Source of the DNA: DASVSE01 sp036399715
GTDB lineage: Bacteria > Bacteroidota > Rhodothermia > Rhodothermales > Rubricoccaceae
Direction of reading: 5' to 3'
DNA length: 8,884 nt
Assembly: GCA_036399715.1 (NCBI GenBank)
Contig: DASWMO010000050.1
Span: forward strand, 1 to 8,884
Shown here piece after piece: positions 7,391-8,884 of the stretch; position 1 is the first letter of the stretch, and each line of letters starts with the position of its first letter. The notes beneath the pieces are model-generated. The model worked only from the letters and a program-made list of their open reading frames with translations. It searched no databases and was not told where the DNA came from. A program made the position numbers and the translations under genes.

Positions 7391-8884
7391 ATGGCCCGTC
7401 TCGCACTCGCGGCTCCCCTGCTGTTCGTCACGCTCCCCGCGCTGGCCCAGTCGGCCGCCACGGACCCCGTCGCTCCCCGGCCGACCGCTTCGCGGCACGC
7501 CGACACGCCCGGGTCCGCGTCCGCCGACTCGCTCTCCGACGACCAGCTCGCCCGCCGCCTCGCCCGCCTCTATGAGCGACAGGCGACCCTTCTCGACGCT
7601 TCCGCCGACGGCGACCAGGGCCGCTACGCGACGCTGCTCGACGACCTCGTGTCGGACCTGCAGCTTCTCGGCCAGCGCCCCGGCGTCATGTTCGACTCGC
7701 GCTTTCGTGAGGCCTACTCGGCCGTCCTGACCGAGTACGAGCGGTTCTACGACACGCCGGCCCTGGACCGCGGCGACGTGTACGCCTTCCGCGAGGCCGG
7801 CGTGGACGCCGTCGAGCGTGGCTTCGACATGGGCGTGCCGCTGCTCGAGCACGTCACGCTGCCGGACCGCCAGACGTTCGCGACGGCGATCCCGATGGAC
7901 GTCAACACGCAGGTCGAGCGCTACATCCAGTTTCTCGTCCGCCGCCCGAGCCACGTCGAGCGCCTGCTCTCGCGCTCGGAGACGTACCTCCCGATGATCG
8001 AGCGGATCCTCGCCGAGGAGGGCGTCCCGGACGAGCTGAAGTACCTCGCGATGATCGAGAGCGCGCTCAACCCGGCCGCGCAGAGCCACATGGCTGCCGC
8101 CGGCATGTGGCAGTTTATCCGCGCGACGGGCGCCGCGTACGGCCTCCAGGCCACGCGCGAGGTCGACGACCGCCTCGACCCCGAGCGGGCGACGCGCGCG
8201 GCCGCACGCCACCTCCGCGACCTCCACGACCGCTTCGGCGACTGGCAGCTCGCGCTCGCGGGCTACAACTGCAACCCGGCCGTCATCGCCCGCGCCGCGC
8301 AGCGCTTCGAGGAGCGGACCGGCCGCCGGGCGACGTTCTGGGACATCGAGGAGTCGATCCCGCGCGAGACCCGCGCCTACGTCCCGATGTTCATCGCGAC
8401 GACGCTCGTCGTCTCGAACCCGTCGGCCTACGGCATCGCGCCGACCGACGACCCCGGACCGGCCTACACGTTCGACCGGATGCCGGCGGAGGCCGGCACG
8501 TCGCTCGGCGCCATCGCGCGCACGCTCGATGTGAGCGAGGCGGCGATCCGCGCCCTCAACCCGAGCCTCCGCACGGGCCGCGTGCCGTCGGGACGCGGGC
8601 CGCAGACGGTCCGCATCCCCGCCGGCCTCTACGCCGAGCACGCGGACGAACTGGCGCGCTACGCACCCGAGAGCACGTCGGGCCTCTACGCCGCCGCGGA
8701 GACGGTCTCGTACGGCCCGCGCGCGATCCGGCCCGTCGCGCCGCAGGAGCGCGGCGAGGCCCTCCGCGTCGCCGCGACGCGCGAGGCGCTGCGCCCGGCG
8801 CGCCAGCCGCTCGGCCAGCCCGTCCGCCGAGACGACCCGGTCGACCAGTACGCCGCGGCCGAGCCGCGCGAGGTCGCGGTGTTC
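7391..8884 (+). CDS. mltD: Secreted MltD-type lytic murein transglycosylase, 3'-truncated by the window edge
   Basis: This family 23 lytic transglycosylase cleaves the MurNAc-GlcNAc bond of peptidoglycan in the periplasm, leaving 1,6-anhydro ends. The ATG at 7391 begins a clear Sec signal peptide (MARLALAAPLLFVTLPALA, then Gln-Ser). No lipobox Cys is seen, unlike the lipoprotein E. coli MltD. The frame stays open to the last base (498 residues visible). After a helical N-terminal region comes the family block VERYIQFLVRRPSHVERLLSR (starts at about residue 176). The SLT domain follows, with catalytic Glu223 in AMIESALNP, then AAAGMWQFIRATGAAYGL, VDDRLDPERATRAA, and GYNCNPAVIARA near 291-302. 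The usual YNxGxG motif is here YNCNPA. A degenerate LysM-like segment spans about 359-414 (YTFDRM ... LNPSLR ... VRIPAGL). An Ala/Arg/Pro-rich stretch follows, probably linking to further LysM repeats outside the window. MltD is the closest named family; the symbol is by similarity. Confidence 0.93.
   Translation, partial: MARLALAAPLLFVTLPALAQSAATDPVAPRPTASRHADTPGSASADSLSDDQLARRLARLYERQATLLDASADGDQGRYATLLDDLVSDLQLLGQRPGVMFDSRFREAYSAVLTEYERFYDTPALDRGDVYAFREAGVDAVERGFDMGVPLLEHVTLPDRQTFATAIPMDVNTQVERYIQFLVRRPSHVERLLSRSETYLPMIERILAEEGVPDELKYLAMIESALNPAAQSHMAAAGMWQFIRATGAAYGLQATREVDDRLDPERATRAAARHLRDLHDRFGDWQLALAGYNCNPAVIARAAQRFEERTGRRATFWDIEESIPRETRAYVPMFIATTLVVSNPSAYGIAPTDDPGPAYTFDRMPAEAGTSLGAIARTLDVSEAAIRALNPSLRTGRVPSGRGPQTVRIPAGLYAEHADELARYAPESTSGLYAAAETVSYGPRAIRPVAPQERGEALRVAATREALRPARQPLGQPVRRDDPVDQYAAAEPREVAVF

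Noticed and set aside
7163..8641. A 493-codon in-frame upstream extension of the TraB-family protein
   Set aside because: It lies antisense to the mltD-like gene, has no family motifs, and would bury an obvious signal peptide in the middle of the protein.

Overview
This is a very GC-rich, almost fully coding stretch of bacterial chromosome. It holds six protein genes, two of them cut by the window edges. Codons are overwhelmingly G/C-ending and the proteins are rich in Ala, Arg and Asp. No start codon has a clear Shine-Dalgarno sequence. One upstream region has a match to the Bacteroidota promoter pattern (TTG, then TAnnTTTG). One hypothetical protein ends in a domain that, from memory, resembles C-terminal domains of uncharacterised Bacteroidota proteins. 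Together these suggest a high-GC member of the Rhodothermota/Bacteroidota, for example a Rubricoccaceae- or Salinibacter-like lineage. That placement is inference. I see no mobile element, tRNA, rRNA or CRISPR array.

Layout: (1) 1-2417, the 3' two thirds of smc: coiled coil, hinge, long coiled coil and C-terminal ATPase head. (2) 2417-2764, a 115-aa beta-rich protein of unknown function whose ATG overlaps the smc stop (TGATG). A GC-rich hairpin follows its stop directly, and a weak promoter-like box follows that. (3) 2831-4561, a 576-aa uncharacterised protein with a helical N-terminal region, a long Pro-rich linker carrying two PLWxRxM motifs, and a compact C-terminal domain. (4) 4561-6114, a complete acyl-CoA carboxylase carboxyltransferase (PccB-like), joined to gene 3 by another TGATG overlap. 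(5) 6155-7162 on the minus strand, a secreted TraB/GumN-family protein, convergent with pccB across 40 bp. (6) 7391 to beyond the end, a secreted MltD-type lytic transglycosylase, divergent from the TraB gene across 228 bp.

The first four genes probably form two coupled pairs, smc with the 115-aa gene and the 576-aa gene with pccB. The last two both encode exported proteins and share a divergent control region. No complete novel system is evident. The best candidates for new biology are the two uncharacterised proteins between smc and pccB.
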